This document shows positions 17,396 through 25,678 of a stretch of DNA of 64,000 nt, piece by piece; position 1 is the first letter of the stretch; each line of letters starts with the position of its first letter. Origin of the DNA: Blautia hansenii DSM 20583 (lineage in GTDB: Bacteria > Bacillota > Clostridia > Lachnospirales > Lachnospiraceae); assembly GCF_002222595.2 (NCBI RefSeq), contig NZ_CP022413.2, positions 2,062,001 through 2,126,000 on the forward strand. The letters are read 5' to 3'. The notes below the pieces were generated by a model, which did not search any database, was not told where the DNA came from, and worked only from the letters and a program-made list of their open reading frames with translations. The translations under genes were made by a program, and so were the position numbers.

Positions 17396-18955
17396 TTACT
17401 TTGCGTAATCAATTACACGTGATTCACGAATTATGTTTACTTTAATCTGTCCCGGATATTCCAGCTCAGCCTCAATCTGCTTTGAAATATCTCTTCCCAG
17501 AAGCACCATATCGGCATCTGTTACATGCTCCGGAACTACCATAACACGAATTTCTCGTCCTGCCTGAATAGCAAAAGACTTATCTACTCCCTTAAAGGAA
17601 TTTGCAATATCTTCTAACTGTTTTAATCTGTTGGTATATGTTTCTAATGTTTCACGTCTTGCACCCGGTCTCGCTGCAGAAATTGCATCAGCAGCCTGTA
17701 CAATACATGCGACTAATGAAGTAGGCTCTACATCACCGTGATGTGACTCTACTGCATTGATAACAATTTGTGATTCTTTATATTTCTTACATAAATCTGC
17801 ACCAATCTGAATATGAGAACCCTCTACCTCATGGTCGATGGATTTACCTATATCATGGAGCAGACCTGCTCTTTTCGCCATTCGTATATCCGTTCCTACT
17901 TCACCTGCGAGTAATCCTGCAAGCTGTGCTACTTCGATAGAATGCTTTAATGCGTTCTGTCCATAGCTTGAACGGAATTTCATACGGCCCAGAAGACGGA
18001 TGAGCTCCGGATGAATACCGTGAACACCTACCTCCAATGCTGCGGCTTCTCCTTCTTCCCGCATCATTGTTTCAACTTCTCTTTGAGCCTTTTCAACCAT
18101 TTCTTCAATTCTAGCCGGATGAATACGTCCGTCTACAATCAGCTTTTCAAGCGCAATCCTTGCAATTTCCCTACGAATAGGGTCAAAGCCGGATAATACC
18201 ACTGCTTCCGGAGTATCATCAATAATTAAATCCACACCTGTCAGTGTTTCCAGAGTACGAATATTACGTCCTTCACGTCCGATAATTCTACCCTTCATTT
18301 CATCACTTGGCAGCTGTACTACTGAAATTGTAGCTTCTGCCACATGGTCCGCTGCACATTTCTGAATAGCTGTCACCACATATTCTTTTGCCTTTTTATC
18401 AGCTTCTTCTTTTGCCTTGCTTTCTAATTCTTTATAAAGCTTGGCTGTGTCAATTTTTACTTCATCTTCAACAGTTTTCAACAGATAATCTTTTGCCTGT
18501 TCGGAGGTCAGACCTGAAATTCGCTCCAGTTCCTGCACTCGCTGTCCTTGTAATTCGTCAACTTTCTTTTCCTTTTTCTTTAATTCTGCTTCCTTCGCTG
18601 TGTATTCAGCTTCTCTTTTTTCTAAAGCATCTGCTTTTTTATCAAGAGCTTCTTCTTTTGATAAAACACGTTTTTCATACTTCTGAAGTTCGCTTCTTCT
18701 CTCTTTTGTCTCTTTTTCCAATTCATTCTTGGTACGGAGATTTTCTTCTTTTGCTTCCAAGAGAGCTTCTCGCTTTTTTGTTTCAGCAGTCTTTAATGCT
18801 TCATCTATAATGCTTCTCGCTTTGACCTCTGCGGTTCCAATGGTTTCTGCATCTTTTTCTGCTTTTTTCTTAACAGTAATATTTGCGGTAACCGGAACTG
18901 CAATCAGCGCAGTAAGAATCACAGCAATAATTGCAATTATTACATAGATTGCCAC
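17396..18955 (-). CDS. rny: Ribonuclease Y
   Basis: Membrane-anchored endoribonuclease that starts decay of many mRNAs; 519 aa, typical length. In order: an N-terminal membrane helix (about 2-25), a long charged coiled coil (about 30-190), a KH domain ([16 protein letters not shown]) and an HD domain with [12 protein letters not shown]. The start is GTG at 18955, preceded by AAGGAGG; no better ATG is available. Transcribed alone from the promoter at 19003-19031. Confidence 0.97.
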   Translation of the reverse strand: MAIYVIIAIIAVILTALIAVPVTANITVKKKAEKDAETIGTAEVKARSIIDEALKTAETKKREALLEAKEENLRTKNELEKETKERRSELQKYEKRVLSKEEALDKKADALEKREAEYTAKEAELKKKEKKVDELQGQRVQELERISGLTSEQAKDYLLKTVEDEVKIDTAKLYKELESKAKEEADKKAKEYVVTAIQKCAADHVAEATISVVQLPSDEMKGRIIGREGRNIRTLETLTGVDLIIDDTPEAVVLSGFDPIRREIARIALEKLIVDGRIHPARIEEMVEKAQREVETMMREEGEAAALEVGVHGIHPELIRLLGRMKFRSSYGQNALKHSIEVAQLAGLLAGEVGTDIRMAKRAGLLHDIGKSIDHEVEGSHIQIGADLCKKYKESQIVINAVESHHGDVEPTSLVACIVQAADAISAARPGARRETLETYTNRLKQLEDIANSFKGVDKSFAIQAGREIRVMVVPEHVTDADMVLLGRDISKQIEAELEYPGQIKVNIIRESRVIDYAK

Positions 18956-19002
18956 AGGAGCACCTCCTTATTTAATTTTCATTGTACGAATACAACAGTA
19001 TA

Positions 19003-19031
19003 ATTTTATACTGAATTCTTTAAAAAGTCAA
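19003..19031 (-). promoter_or_regulatory. Sigma-A promoter of rny
   Basis: TTGACT (19026-19031) and TAAAAT (19003-19008), spacer 17; an overlapping TATAAA gives a 15-base spacer alternative. Confidence 0.6.
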
Positions 19032-19084
19032 CATAAAAGCGGAAACTAACCTGACCTAATCTGTATAATCTATACAAAATCCTT

Positions 19085-19693
19085 TTACTCTGAAATCTCA
19101 CGAAAAACCGATAAAATATCAGAAGAAGAAAAACCTCTCCTCAACAAAAAACCATATAATTTTCTCTTTTCTTTTTCATCCATCTGTGTCGGATTGGAAC
19201 ATTTCTTTTCTATCAAGCTGCGAATGGTTTCTTTTGTGTCTGTTTCATCTTCTGTTTCTTCAAAAACTTCAGCTATTACCTCTGAGGAAACTCCTTTCCG
19301 CATCAACTCCATTTTTATTCTGGCTTTTCCTTTTTTATTTTTTTGACTCTCTATATACATTGCAACATATCGTTTGTCATCGATATAATGGAAAGACGTT
19401 ACATACTCCAGCGCCCTTTCAACTGCCACGGGAGGATATCCGCTTTCCTGCAATTTCCTTTCCAGCTCCCAGCGGGTTCTGTCCATTTTCTGCAATAAAT
19501 ACATAGCTCTCAGCTTTGCCCTTTTTGTCAGAACTTCATCTACAAGCTCTGTATAAACGCTCTGTTCAATTTCCCTGTTCTTTTCAAGATGATAGCGAAA
19601 CAGCTCGCCTTTATACACTACAAAGGCGGGCTGTCCGTCTATTTCAATCTGAAATTTTTGTTTTGTCACAGGCTTAATATCCGTAACAAGCAT
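19085..19693 (-). CDS. recX: Regulatory protein RecX
   Basis: Modulator that binds and limits RecA filaments; 202 aa, helical and highly charged. The family segments RTRWELERKLQESGYP and YIDDKRYVAMYIES are visible. It starts 12 bases after recA, with AAGAGGAA before ATG 19693, so it is co-transcribed with recA and should be damage-inducible through the LexA box upstream of recA. Confidence 0.93.
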   Translation of the reverse strand: MLVTDIKPVTKQKFQIEIDGQPAFVVYKGELFRYHLEKNREIEQSVYTELVDEVLTKRAKLRAMYLLQKMDRTRWELERKLQESGYPPVAVERALEYVTSFHYIDDKRYVAMYIESQKNKKGKARIKMELMRKGVSSEVIAEVFEETEDETDTKETIRSLIEKKCSNPTQMDEKEKRKLYGFLLRRGFSSSDILSVFREISE

Positions 19694-19705
19694 CTGTTTT
19701 TCCTC

Positions 19706-20782
19706 TTAAATTTCTTCTGTCTCTTCGTTTCCTGTACTTTCTCCGGCAGGTGTTGGCTGTTCTGCACCGTTCTCATCCGGTAAAAGTCCGTAATGTACTC
19801 TTACCTTCTGCTCGATTTCTTCTGCAATTTCCGGATTTTCTTTCAGATATTTCTTTGCATTTTCTCTTCCCTGTCCGATTTTTCCATCGTTGTAGGCATA
19901 CCACGCACCGCTTTTATTCACAATACCAATATTTGCTGCCAAGTCTAGAATATCTCCTTCTTTGGAAATCCCCTCGCCAAACATAATATCAAACTCTGCC
20001 TCTTTAAACGGAGGTGCAATTTTATTCTTCACTACTTTAATTCGAGTTCTGTTTCCGACCATTTCTCCGCCCTGTTTTAAGGTTTCAATTCTGCGGACAT
20101 CCATACGGATAGAAGAATAGAATTTCAAGGCACGTCCGCCTGTGGTAACCTCCGGATTTCCAAACATGACACCTACTTTTTCACGAAGCTGATTGATAAA
20201 AATAACAATACAATTCGATTTACTGATATGCGCCGTTAATTTTCTCAGCGCCTGAGACATCAAACGTGCCTGAAGACCTACATGGGAGTCTCCCATATCT
20301 CCTTCAATCTCTGCCTTCGGTACTAATGCCGCAACAGAGTCCACAATAATAATATCCACAGCGCCGGAACGCACCATTGTTTCTGTAATTTCCAGCGCCT
20401 GCTCTCCGTTATCCGGCTGAGAAATATAAAGATTATCAATATCAACACCGATATTTTTTGCATATGCCGGATCTAACGCATGCTCCGCATCAATAAAGCC
20501 TGCAATTCCGCCTCTTTTCTGTACTTCTGCCACCATATGTAAAGCAACCGTAGTCTTACCACTGGACTCCGGTCCGTAAACCTCAATAATTCTTCCTTTT
20601 GGAACACCGCCTAAGCCTAAAGCAATGTCTAAGCTCAGAGCTCCGGTAGGTACGGTTTCCACGTTCATATTTGCAGTGGAGTCTCCTAATTTCATAATGG
20701 AGCCTTTTCCAAACTGCTTTTCAATCTGTGCCAAAGCACCGTCTAATGCTTTTAATTTATCTTCTTTCACCATCTGTGCCAT
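19706..20782 (-). CDS. recA: Recombinase RecA
   Basis: ATP-dependent strand-exchange protein and SOS co-protease; 358 aa. Walker [15 protein letters not shown]-binding loop region [18 protein letters not shown], and [24 protein letters not shown] loop 2 are all present. The frame can be read back to a GTG at 20803, but ATG 20782 has an AAAAGGAG ribosome site and gives MAQMVKEDK. The acidic C-terminal tail ([14 protein letters not shown]) is normal. Preceded by a consensus promoter overlapped by a LexA box. Confidence 0.98.
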   Translation of the reverse strand: MAQMVKEDKLKALDGALAQIEKQFGKGSIMKLGDSTANMNVETVPTGALSLDIALGLGGVPKGRIIEVYGPESSGKTTVALHMVAEVQKRGGIAGFIDAEHALDPAYAKNIGVDIDNLYISQPDNGEQALEITETMVRSGAVDIIIVDSVAALVPKAEIEGDMGDSHVGLQARLMSQALRKLTAHISKSNCIVIFINQLREKVGVMFGNPEVTTGGRALKFYSSIRMDVRRIETLKQGGEMVGNRTRIKVVKNKIAPPFKEAEFDIMFGEGISKEGDILDLAANIGIVNKSGAWYAYNDGKIGQGRENAKKYLKENPEIAEEIEQKVRVHYGLLPDENGAEQPTPAGESTGNEETEEI

Positions 20783-20816
20783 ATTTTTTCTCCTTTTAAT
20801 CACACTTTCGCAAGCA

Positions 20817-20830
20817 CGAACTTATGTTCG
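20817..20830 (-). promoter_or_regulatory. LexA (DinR) box upstream of recA
   Basis: CGAACTTATGTTCG on the plus strand is a perfect CGAAC-N4-GTTCG palindrome, the Gram-positive SOS operator. It begins about 13 bases downstream of the -10 box, over the transcription start, so LexA would repress recA-recX until DNA damage. Confidence 0.85.
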
Positions 20831-20842
20831 TTTCTATGTTTC

Positions 20843-20871
20843 ATAATAGTATACTTTTTTCTTCTTGTCAA
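20843..20871 (-). promoter_or_regulatory. Sigma-A promoter of recA-recX
   Basis: Perfect TTGACA (20866-20871) and TATTAT (20843-20848) with a 17-base spacer. Between here and 21072 I see no gene. Confidence 0.85.
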
Positions 20872-21072
20872 CTATTTTTCTTATCCTTCGGGAAGTCCTT
20901 CCACTCTTCTTTTGTTTTCTTTGAAATATACAGAGAATACTGCTGTTATGAAAAACTGATGCTGTCTTCATCCGACAGAAAGATATGTATTACTTTTTCA
21001 GTATGCACGTTTTCCTCTTTTCTGTCAAGCTGATTTCTCAATTTTTCCATGTCCTGAAATAAAATATCACAG

Positions 21073-21110
21073 GAAAAAGGAGATGTCACAAAAGCAACAT
21101 CTCCTTTTTC
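21073..21110 (-). terminator. Terminator after the CotF-like gene pair
   Basis: A 14-bp perfect stem (GAAAAAGGAGATGT with its complement), 10-base loop, with T-runs. It closes the two-gene unit at 21115-21569. Confidence 0.8.
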
Positions 21111-21114
21111 CTCA

Positions 21115-21372
21115 TTATCTCATAGTCGGCTGTGTGAGAACAGAACGTACATGAGCAACCTCTTCAGGCTTTGCACAGGCTGCCGGAACATAATAACTTT
21201 TTGCTCTAGCAATCTGATAAATCTCTTCCTGTGACATTTCACACTGATTTCTCATCTGCTTTAAAGTCTGTTTTAACTGCTGATTTTCTGTCTGTGTAAT
21301 CATTTCTCCGTAACGTACCAATTCACCGTTAATTCCTGCAAGCGTATCTGCTACCATTGTCTTTTCTGTCAT
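21115..21372 (-). CDS. CotF-like spore coat protein, second of a pair
   Basis: Small helical protein of 85 aa that resembles the ferritin-like CotF spore-coat family, particularly the stretch LKQMRNQCEMSQEEIYQIA and the ending AKSYYVP. Coat proteins of this type are made in the mother cell and deposited on the spore. It follows another short CotF-like gene by 11 bases; together they have roughly the content of one full CotF protein. ATG 21372 has AGGAGGGG. Family assignment is by resemblance only. Confidence 0.7.
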   Translation of the reverse strand: MTEKTMVADTLAGINGELVRYGEMITQTENQQLKQTLKQMRNQCEMSQEEIYQIARAKSYYVPAACAKPEEVAHVRSVLTQPTMR

Positions 21373-21383
21373 TTCTACCCCTC

Positions 21384-21569
21384 CTACTGTAAAAACTGCA
21401 TTAACTGCTGCTTACTTTCCATTGCAGACTGCGCAGACTTCTGGAAGAACTGCTTAATCTGCGGGTCCTGTGACTCCTGTGCATAATCCTGCATTTTACA
21501 GTGAGTGGTTTCAAATCCGCCAATCAAATGGCGCAAATTCTGTAAATCAAGTACTGAAATCTCTGTCAT
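21384..21569 (-). CDS. CotF-like small protein, first of a pair
   Basis: A 61-aa helical protein (LDLQNLRHLIGGFETTHCKM, then QIKQFFQKSAQSAMESK) resembling the first helices of CotF/ferritin-like coat proteins. The ribosome site AGGAGGAA before ATG 21569 is strong, and the stop is separated from the next gene by 11 bases with its own ribosome site, so this looks like two genes and not one frameshifted gene. Function in the spore coat is inferred. Confidence 0.7.
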   Translation of the reverse strand: MTEISVLDLQNLRHLIGGFETTHCKMQDYAQESQDPQIKQFFQKSAQSAMESKQQLMQFLQ

Positions 21570-21652
21570 GATTATTTCCTCCTGTTTTCTTGTTCTACCT
21601 TCTTAGTATGTCAGGATTTTTCATTTCTATGACAGGATACTTTTACCTGATT

Positions 21653-23098
21653 TTATTTGCCAATCAGCCAATCATACATTTCTTCGTACTGTTTTGCAGA
21701 GTTTGCCCATGAAAAATCTCTTGCCATGGCTCTGTCAACCAGCTTGTTCCATTCCCGTTTTTTGTCATAATAAATATGCTCTGCATAACGGATAATACCC
21801 AGCATTTCATGTGCATTGTAATTTGTAAAGCTAAAGCCTGTACCTGTGTTTTCAAACTCATTATACGGTTCTACGGTATCCTTTAATCCGCCTGTTTCAC
21901 GTACAATCGGCAGTGTACCATAGCGAAGGCTCATAAGCTGGCTTAAACCGCATGGTTCAAATAACGATGGCATCAGGAACGCATCGCTGGCCGCATAAAT
22001 TCTGTGGGACAGTCCATTGTCGTAGAAAATATTAGCGGATACCTTGCCCTGATATTTCCATGCAAAATGGCGGAACATGTTTTCATATCTTTCTTCACCT
22101 GTACCCAGAACAACCAGCTGAATACTGTCCTGACATAACTCGTCCATCACATAATTTACCAAATCAAAGCCCTTCTGGTCTGTCAGTCTTGATACAACGC
22201 CAATCATCATTGCTTTTGGATTTTCCTCCAGCCCAAGCTCTCTTTGCAATGCAAGCTTATTTTTCACCTTTTCTTTTCTAAAATTCTTTGCATTATAATT
22301 CTTTACAATAAATTTGTCTGTCTGCGGATTATATTCGTCATAGTCAATACCGTTTACGATACCTCTTAAATCATTAGAACGTGCCTGCATCAGCCCTTCC
22401 AGATGCTCCCCGTAAAACTCTGTTTTGATTTCCTCAGCATAAGTATTGCTTACTGTTGTAATCGCATCTGCATACACAAGACCGCCCTTTAACAGATTGG
22501 CATCTTTAAACGCCTCCATTTTATCCGGAGTAAAGAAATGTGCCGGCAGTCCCGTAATCTGTCTGACTGTTTTAATATCCCATGTCCCTTGGAATTTCAA
22601 GTTATGTATGGTCATGACGGTCTTAATGCCTCTGTAAAATTCCCCTTGCTGAAAGCTGTCATTCAAATATACAGGTACCAGCCCTGTCTGCCAGTCGTGG
22701 CAATGAATAAGGTCAGGACGAAATCCGATTACAGGGAGAACAGACAATGCAGCTTTTGAGAAGAAAGCAAACTTTTCAATGTCAAAACGAATTTCCCCAT
22801 AAGGCTGATATCCTGAAAAATAATATTCATTATCGATAAAATAGAATTGAATTCCTTCGTATTCCATCTGCATGATACCTACGTATTCCCGTCTGTATCC
22901 GATATCCATATAAAAATGAGTCACATACTGCAACTGATTTTTATATTCTTCCTTCATACACAAATACTTTGGAATAATCACCCGTACATCATACTCTTTT
23001 TTATCAAAACACTTAGGCAGCGCACCTACTACGTCAGCCAGACCTCCTGTTTTTATAAATGGCACCGCCTCGGATGCAACAAACAAAATTTTCTTCAC
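21653..23098 (-). CDS. glgA: Glycogen (starch) synthase
   Basis: Transfers glucose from ADP-glucose to a growing alpha-1,4 glucan; 481 aa, GT5 family. The N-terminal ADP-glucose-binding segment KTGGLADVVGALP and the C-terminal EPCGLSQL are diagnostic. The frame opens at 23137, but GTG 23098 follows AAGGAGG with good spacing and gives the standard (M)KKILFVASE start, so I use that. No other glg genes are adjacent; it sits alone between spo0A and the CotF-like genes, which may reflect glycogen storage linked to sporulation (inference). Confidence 0.96.
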   Translation of the reverse strand: MKKILFVASEAVPFIKTGGLADVVGALPKCFDKKEYDVRVIIPKYLCMKEEYKNQLQYVTHFYMDIGYRREYVGIMQMEYEGIQFYFIDNEYYFSGYQPYGEIRFDIEKFAFFSKAALSVLPVIGFRPDLIHCHDWQTGLVPVYLNDSFQQGEFYRGIKTVMTIHNLKFQGTWDIKTVRQITGLPAHFFTPDKMEAFKDANLLKGGLVYADAITTVSNTYAEEIKTEFYGEHLEGLMQARSNDLRGIVNGIDYDEYNPQTDKFIVKNYNAKNFRKEKVKNKLALQRELGLEENPKAMMIGVVSRLTDQKGFDLVNYVMDELCQDSIQLVVLGTGEERYENMFRHFAWKYQGKVSANIFYDNGLSHRIYAASDAFLMPSLFEPCGLSQLMSLRYGTLPIVRETGGLKDTVEPYNEFENTGTGFSFTNYNAHEMLGIIRYAEHIYYDKKREWNKLVDRAMARDFSWANSAKQYEEMYDWLIGK

Positions 23099-23209
23099 TA
23101 AAACACCCTCCTTGTCAGATAAGATATACCTTTCCACATCTTGTTTTATCTAACAACATTATACTCCTTTTTTCGTGTAAAGAAAAGTTCTTTTATTGTT
23201 GTAAATTCT

Positions 23210-24004
23210 TTATTTTTTATATTCTAACCGTATTTTATCTGCAATAAGAGCAATAAACTCTGAATTGGTCGGTTTCCCTTTTCCCGTACTGACTGTATAA
23301 CCAAATAATTCATCAATGGTATCCATTTTTCCTCTGCTCCACGCAACCTCTATGGCATGACGAATAGCACGCTCAACTCTGCTTGGCGTTGTCTGATGTT
23401 TTTTAGCAATGGTAGGGTACAGTATTTTTGTGATTGAATTTAACATTTCCATGTCGTTTACTGACAGGATAATGGCATCTCTTAAATACTGGTACCCTTT
23501 AATATGTGCCGGCACTCCGATTTCATGAATAATATCCGTTACATCTGCTTCTAAATTTCTTTCATAGTAGCTGCCTGTATTTTCATAAGCATCTACTTTT
23601 CGTATATCCCTTTTTCTTCCGTCCCTGAAATTACGCATACGCTTAATTCTGGATAACAGCATATTATTATCAAATGGTTTTAAAATATAATAATTTGCAC
23701 CTAATTGAAAAGCGTCTTCTGTAATCTGTTCCTGCCCCACTGCTGAAACGACAATAAACGCTGGCTGTTTTTTTAAAGCATTGTCTTTTCCCACTCTTTC
23801 CATGACGGTAAGTCCGTCCACTTTTGGCATAATAATATCTAAAAGTACAACATCTGGTTCTTTTTCTTTTATAATATCATATATTTCAGCACCGTTATTT
23901 GCATGTCCTACCAGTTCCAGCTCTTTATCCTCGTTAATTAAATTCCCCAATAAGTCCAACATTTTCTCGTTATCATCTGCAATAGCGACATTTAACTTCT
24001 CCAT
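23210..24004 (-). CDS. spo0A: Sporulation master regulator Spo0A
   Basis: Response regulator that starts sporulation; 264 aa. Receiver domain: acidic pair in IADDNEKM, phospho-accepting Asp in [13 protein letters not shown] and Lys in ILKPFDN. The C-terminal DNA-binding domain has [12 protein letters not shown] and [18 protein letters not shown], the conserved recognition region. It follows spoIVB, the standard Firmicute order. A consensus promoter and a 0A box lie upstream, consistent with autoregulation. Start ATG 24004 with GGAGGAAG. Confidence 0.98.
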   Translation of the reverse strand: MEKLNVAIADDNEKMLDLLGNLINEDKELELVGHANNGAEIYDIIKEKEPDVVLLDIIMPKVDGLTVMERVGKDNALKKQPAFIVVSAVGQEQITEDAFQLGANYYILKPFDNNMLLSRIKRMRNFRDGRKRDIRKVDAYENTGSYYERNLEADVTDIIHEIGVPAHIKGYQYLRDAIILSVNDMEMLNSITKILYPTIAKKHQTTPSRVERAIRHAIEVAWSRGKMDTIDELFGYTVSTGKGKPTNSEFIALIADKIRLEYKK

Positions 24005-24092
24005 TAATCTTCCTCCATCAATTTTGTTACAACAACTTCTTCAGAATTTGACGGGCGCCCTTTTTAATCGTCAATAACTGAAGACTATTAGT

Positions 24093-24121
24093 ATTATATT
24101 CTCTGTTGTTTTCAGAATCAA
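24093..24121 (-). promoter_or_regulatory. Sigma-A-like promoter of spo0A
   Basis: TTGATT (24116-24121) and TATAAT (24093-24098), spacer 17 bases, about 90 bases upstream of the spo0A start codon. Confidence 0.65.
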
Positions 24122-24170
24122 GTCAAATCCTTCAACAATTTGTTTTTCTTTGTGATTATTTTCATTCAAT

Positions 24171-24177
24171 TTCGACA
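24171..24177 (-). promoter_or_regulatory. Spo0A-binding 0A box upstream of spo0A
   Basis: Minus-strand TGTCGAA, the consensus 0A box, 50 bases upstream of the spo0A -35 box. A seven-base match can occur by chance, but the location suits autoregulation. Confidence 0.55.
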
Positions 24178-24201
24178 TATTCATGATTTTTCACTAGATT
24201 T

Positions 24202-25428
24202 TTATAACATATTTTCAATAAAAATCCCGTAACCTTTCGATGAATCCTGTACAAAAACATGAGTAACTGCTCCAATCAGCTTTCCGTCCTGAAGAATTGG
24301 GCTGCCGCTCATCCCCTGCACAATCCCTCCTGTTTCCTCTAAAAGCTTCGGGTCTGTTACCTGAATTTCAAAGGCTTTATTTGTTTTGGATTTATTTCGA
24401 TAGATTTCTGTTATTTCAATATCATAGGCCTTCACTTCCTTATTCAGATTTGTCAAAAGTTTCGCTTTTCCTTCCTTTACTTCTTGTTGATATCCTACCA
24501 TAACCTTCTTATGAGGCAAACGTTCCACATCAAATACCTCTCCGAAAATACCCAGCTCTGTGTTTTTTTCAATGGTTCCGATTTTTTTCTCCTGCTCATA
24601 TTCAATATAACCGGATAACTCTCCCGGCATGCCTTTTGCTCCCTTTTTTATAGAAACAATTTCGGCTTCGTACAGTTCTCCTTCTGAAATATCCAGAAGC
24701 TCTCCTGTGTCTGTATCACTAATCCCATGCCCCAAAGCGCCGAATTTTCCGTTTTCATCAATATACGTCATTGTTCCAATTCCCTGTGTGTTGTCCCGTA
24801 CCCAAAGCCCAAGCTTATACTCGTCATTTTGGTCTAATACGGGCGAAATGGAAAGAGGTATTTGCTCACCGTTTCGGTTTACAAGAAGCTCCACGGTTTC
24901 CCCGTGACTGGCTTCAATATTTTTAATCAAATCTTTTTTCCCCAAGACAGGTGTTCCATTCACTTCCAAAATATAATCTCCCGACTTTGCAATATGCTCT
25001 GCCGGCTCTGCCTGTACGCCGTCCTTACCTGTAATTTCTCCTGTGTCAACCACCAGCACACCCTCGGTTTCCATATACAAACCAGCGGGCATACCACATA
25101 CCGATACCCATTTTTCATCCGCTGTTTCCACCTGTACATCCTTCAGGTAAAACATATCGAGGAAATAACACGGTATTTGATAACTGCCGTTTTTTGACAC
25201 ATCAATACTTTTCGAATATGTTACAAAAGGATAGTCCAGCATCTGGGAAACGCCTGTTTCCTGTCCCTGGCGGATATAAATAGTGTCCGGAATTGCTTTT
25301 TTCAGATAACGAATTCCGAAAACTGTCATAAAGCACATATCCGCTAATAATAATACGAAAATAAGGAGGCGATAATTATGTTTTTTCTGCAAAAAATCAA
25401 ATCCTTTCCTATTTTTTTCAAATTTCAT
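24202..25428 (-). CDS. spoIVB: SpoIVB serine peptidase (S55)
   Basis: Forespore-secreted protease that triggers pro-sigma-K processing; 408 aa. One N-terminal membrane segment (about 22-40), a PDZ domain around SGDYILEVNGTPVLGKKDLI, then the peptidase with His in ALGHGISDTDTG and the Ser in GMSGSPILQDGK. The C-terminal end GYGIFIENML is characteristic. The frame opens with TTG at 25440; ATG 25428 is preferred, though its ribosome site is weak. Upstream of spo0A, the usual order. Confidence 0.96.
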   Translation of the reverse strand: MKFEKNRKGFDFLQKKHNYRLLIFVLLLADMCFMTVFGIRYLKKAIPDTIYIRQGQETGVSQMLDYPFVTYSKSIDVSKNGSYQIPCYFLDMFYLKDVQVETADEKWVSVCGMPAGLYMETEGVLVVDTGEITGKDGVQAEPAEHIAKSGDYILEVNGTPVLGKKDLIKNIEASHGETVELLVNRNGEQIPLSISPVLDQNDEYKLGLWVRDNTQGIGTMTYIDENGKFGALGHGISDTDTGELLDISEGELYEAEIVSIKKGAKGMPGELSGYIEYEQEKKIGTIEKNTELGIFGEVFDVERLPHKKVMVGYQQEVKEGKAKLLTNLNKEVKAYDIEITEIYRNKSKTNKAFEIQVTDPKLLEETGGIVQGMSGSPILQDGKLIGAVTHVFVQDSSKGYGIFIENML

Positions 25429-25454
25429 TGTTATCTTCAAGATAATTTATGGCG

Positions 25455-25633
25455 TTAAGTATAGTGAGAAAATATATAAATATTCTCACTATAACTTAAT
25501 GCAACAAGAAAGATTGCACAATAGCGCAATCTCCGCGCGCGAGCGGTTCACAAAATGATAATTTCACTTCCGCGAGCTGCGCATCCTTGCGGAGCATTTT
25601 TTATTTCATAGGACGCAATTTCCTATGAAATAA
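25455..25633. repeat. Hairpin-rich intergenic element between recN and spoIVB
   Basis: No gene fits here. In 180 bases there are five inverted repeats: 25455-25470 with 25483-25499 (one bulge), 25511-25517 with 25526-25532 (perfect 7 bp), CCGC/GCGG at 25533-25546, TCCGC/GCGGA about 25569-25592, and a perfect 13-bp pair 25601-25613 with 25621-25633. The centre is much richer in GC than its surroundings. It may be a dispersed intergenic repeat or a structured RNA; neither can be proved from one copy. Confidence 0.55.
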
Positions 25634-25661
25634 AAAAAGATACACTGCTGTGTACCTTTTT
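25633..25661 (-). terminator. Terminator after recN
   Basis: On the minus strand AAAAAGGTACAC pairs with GTGTATCTTTTT around an AGCA loop, followed by more T. It ends the long housekeeping operon. Confidence 0.8.
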
Positions 25662-25678
25662 AGTATGTGATTATTTCT

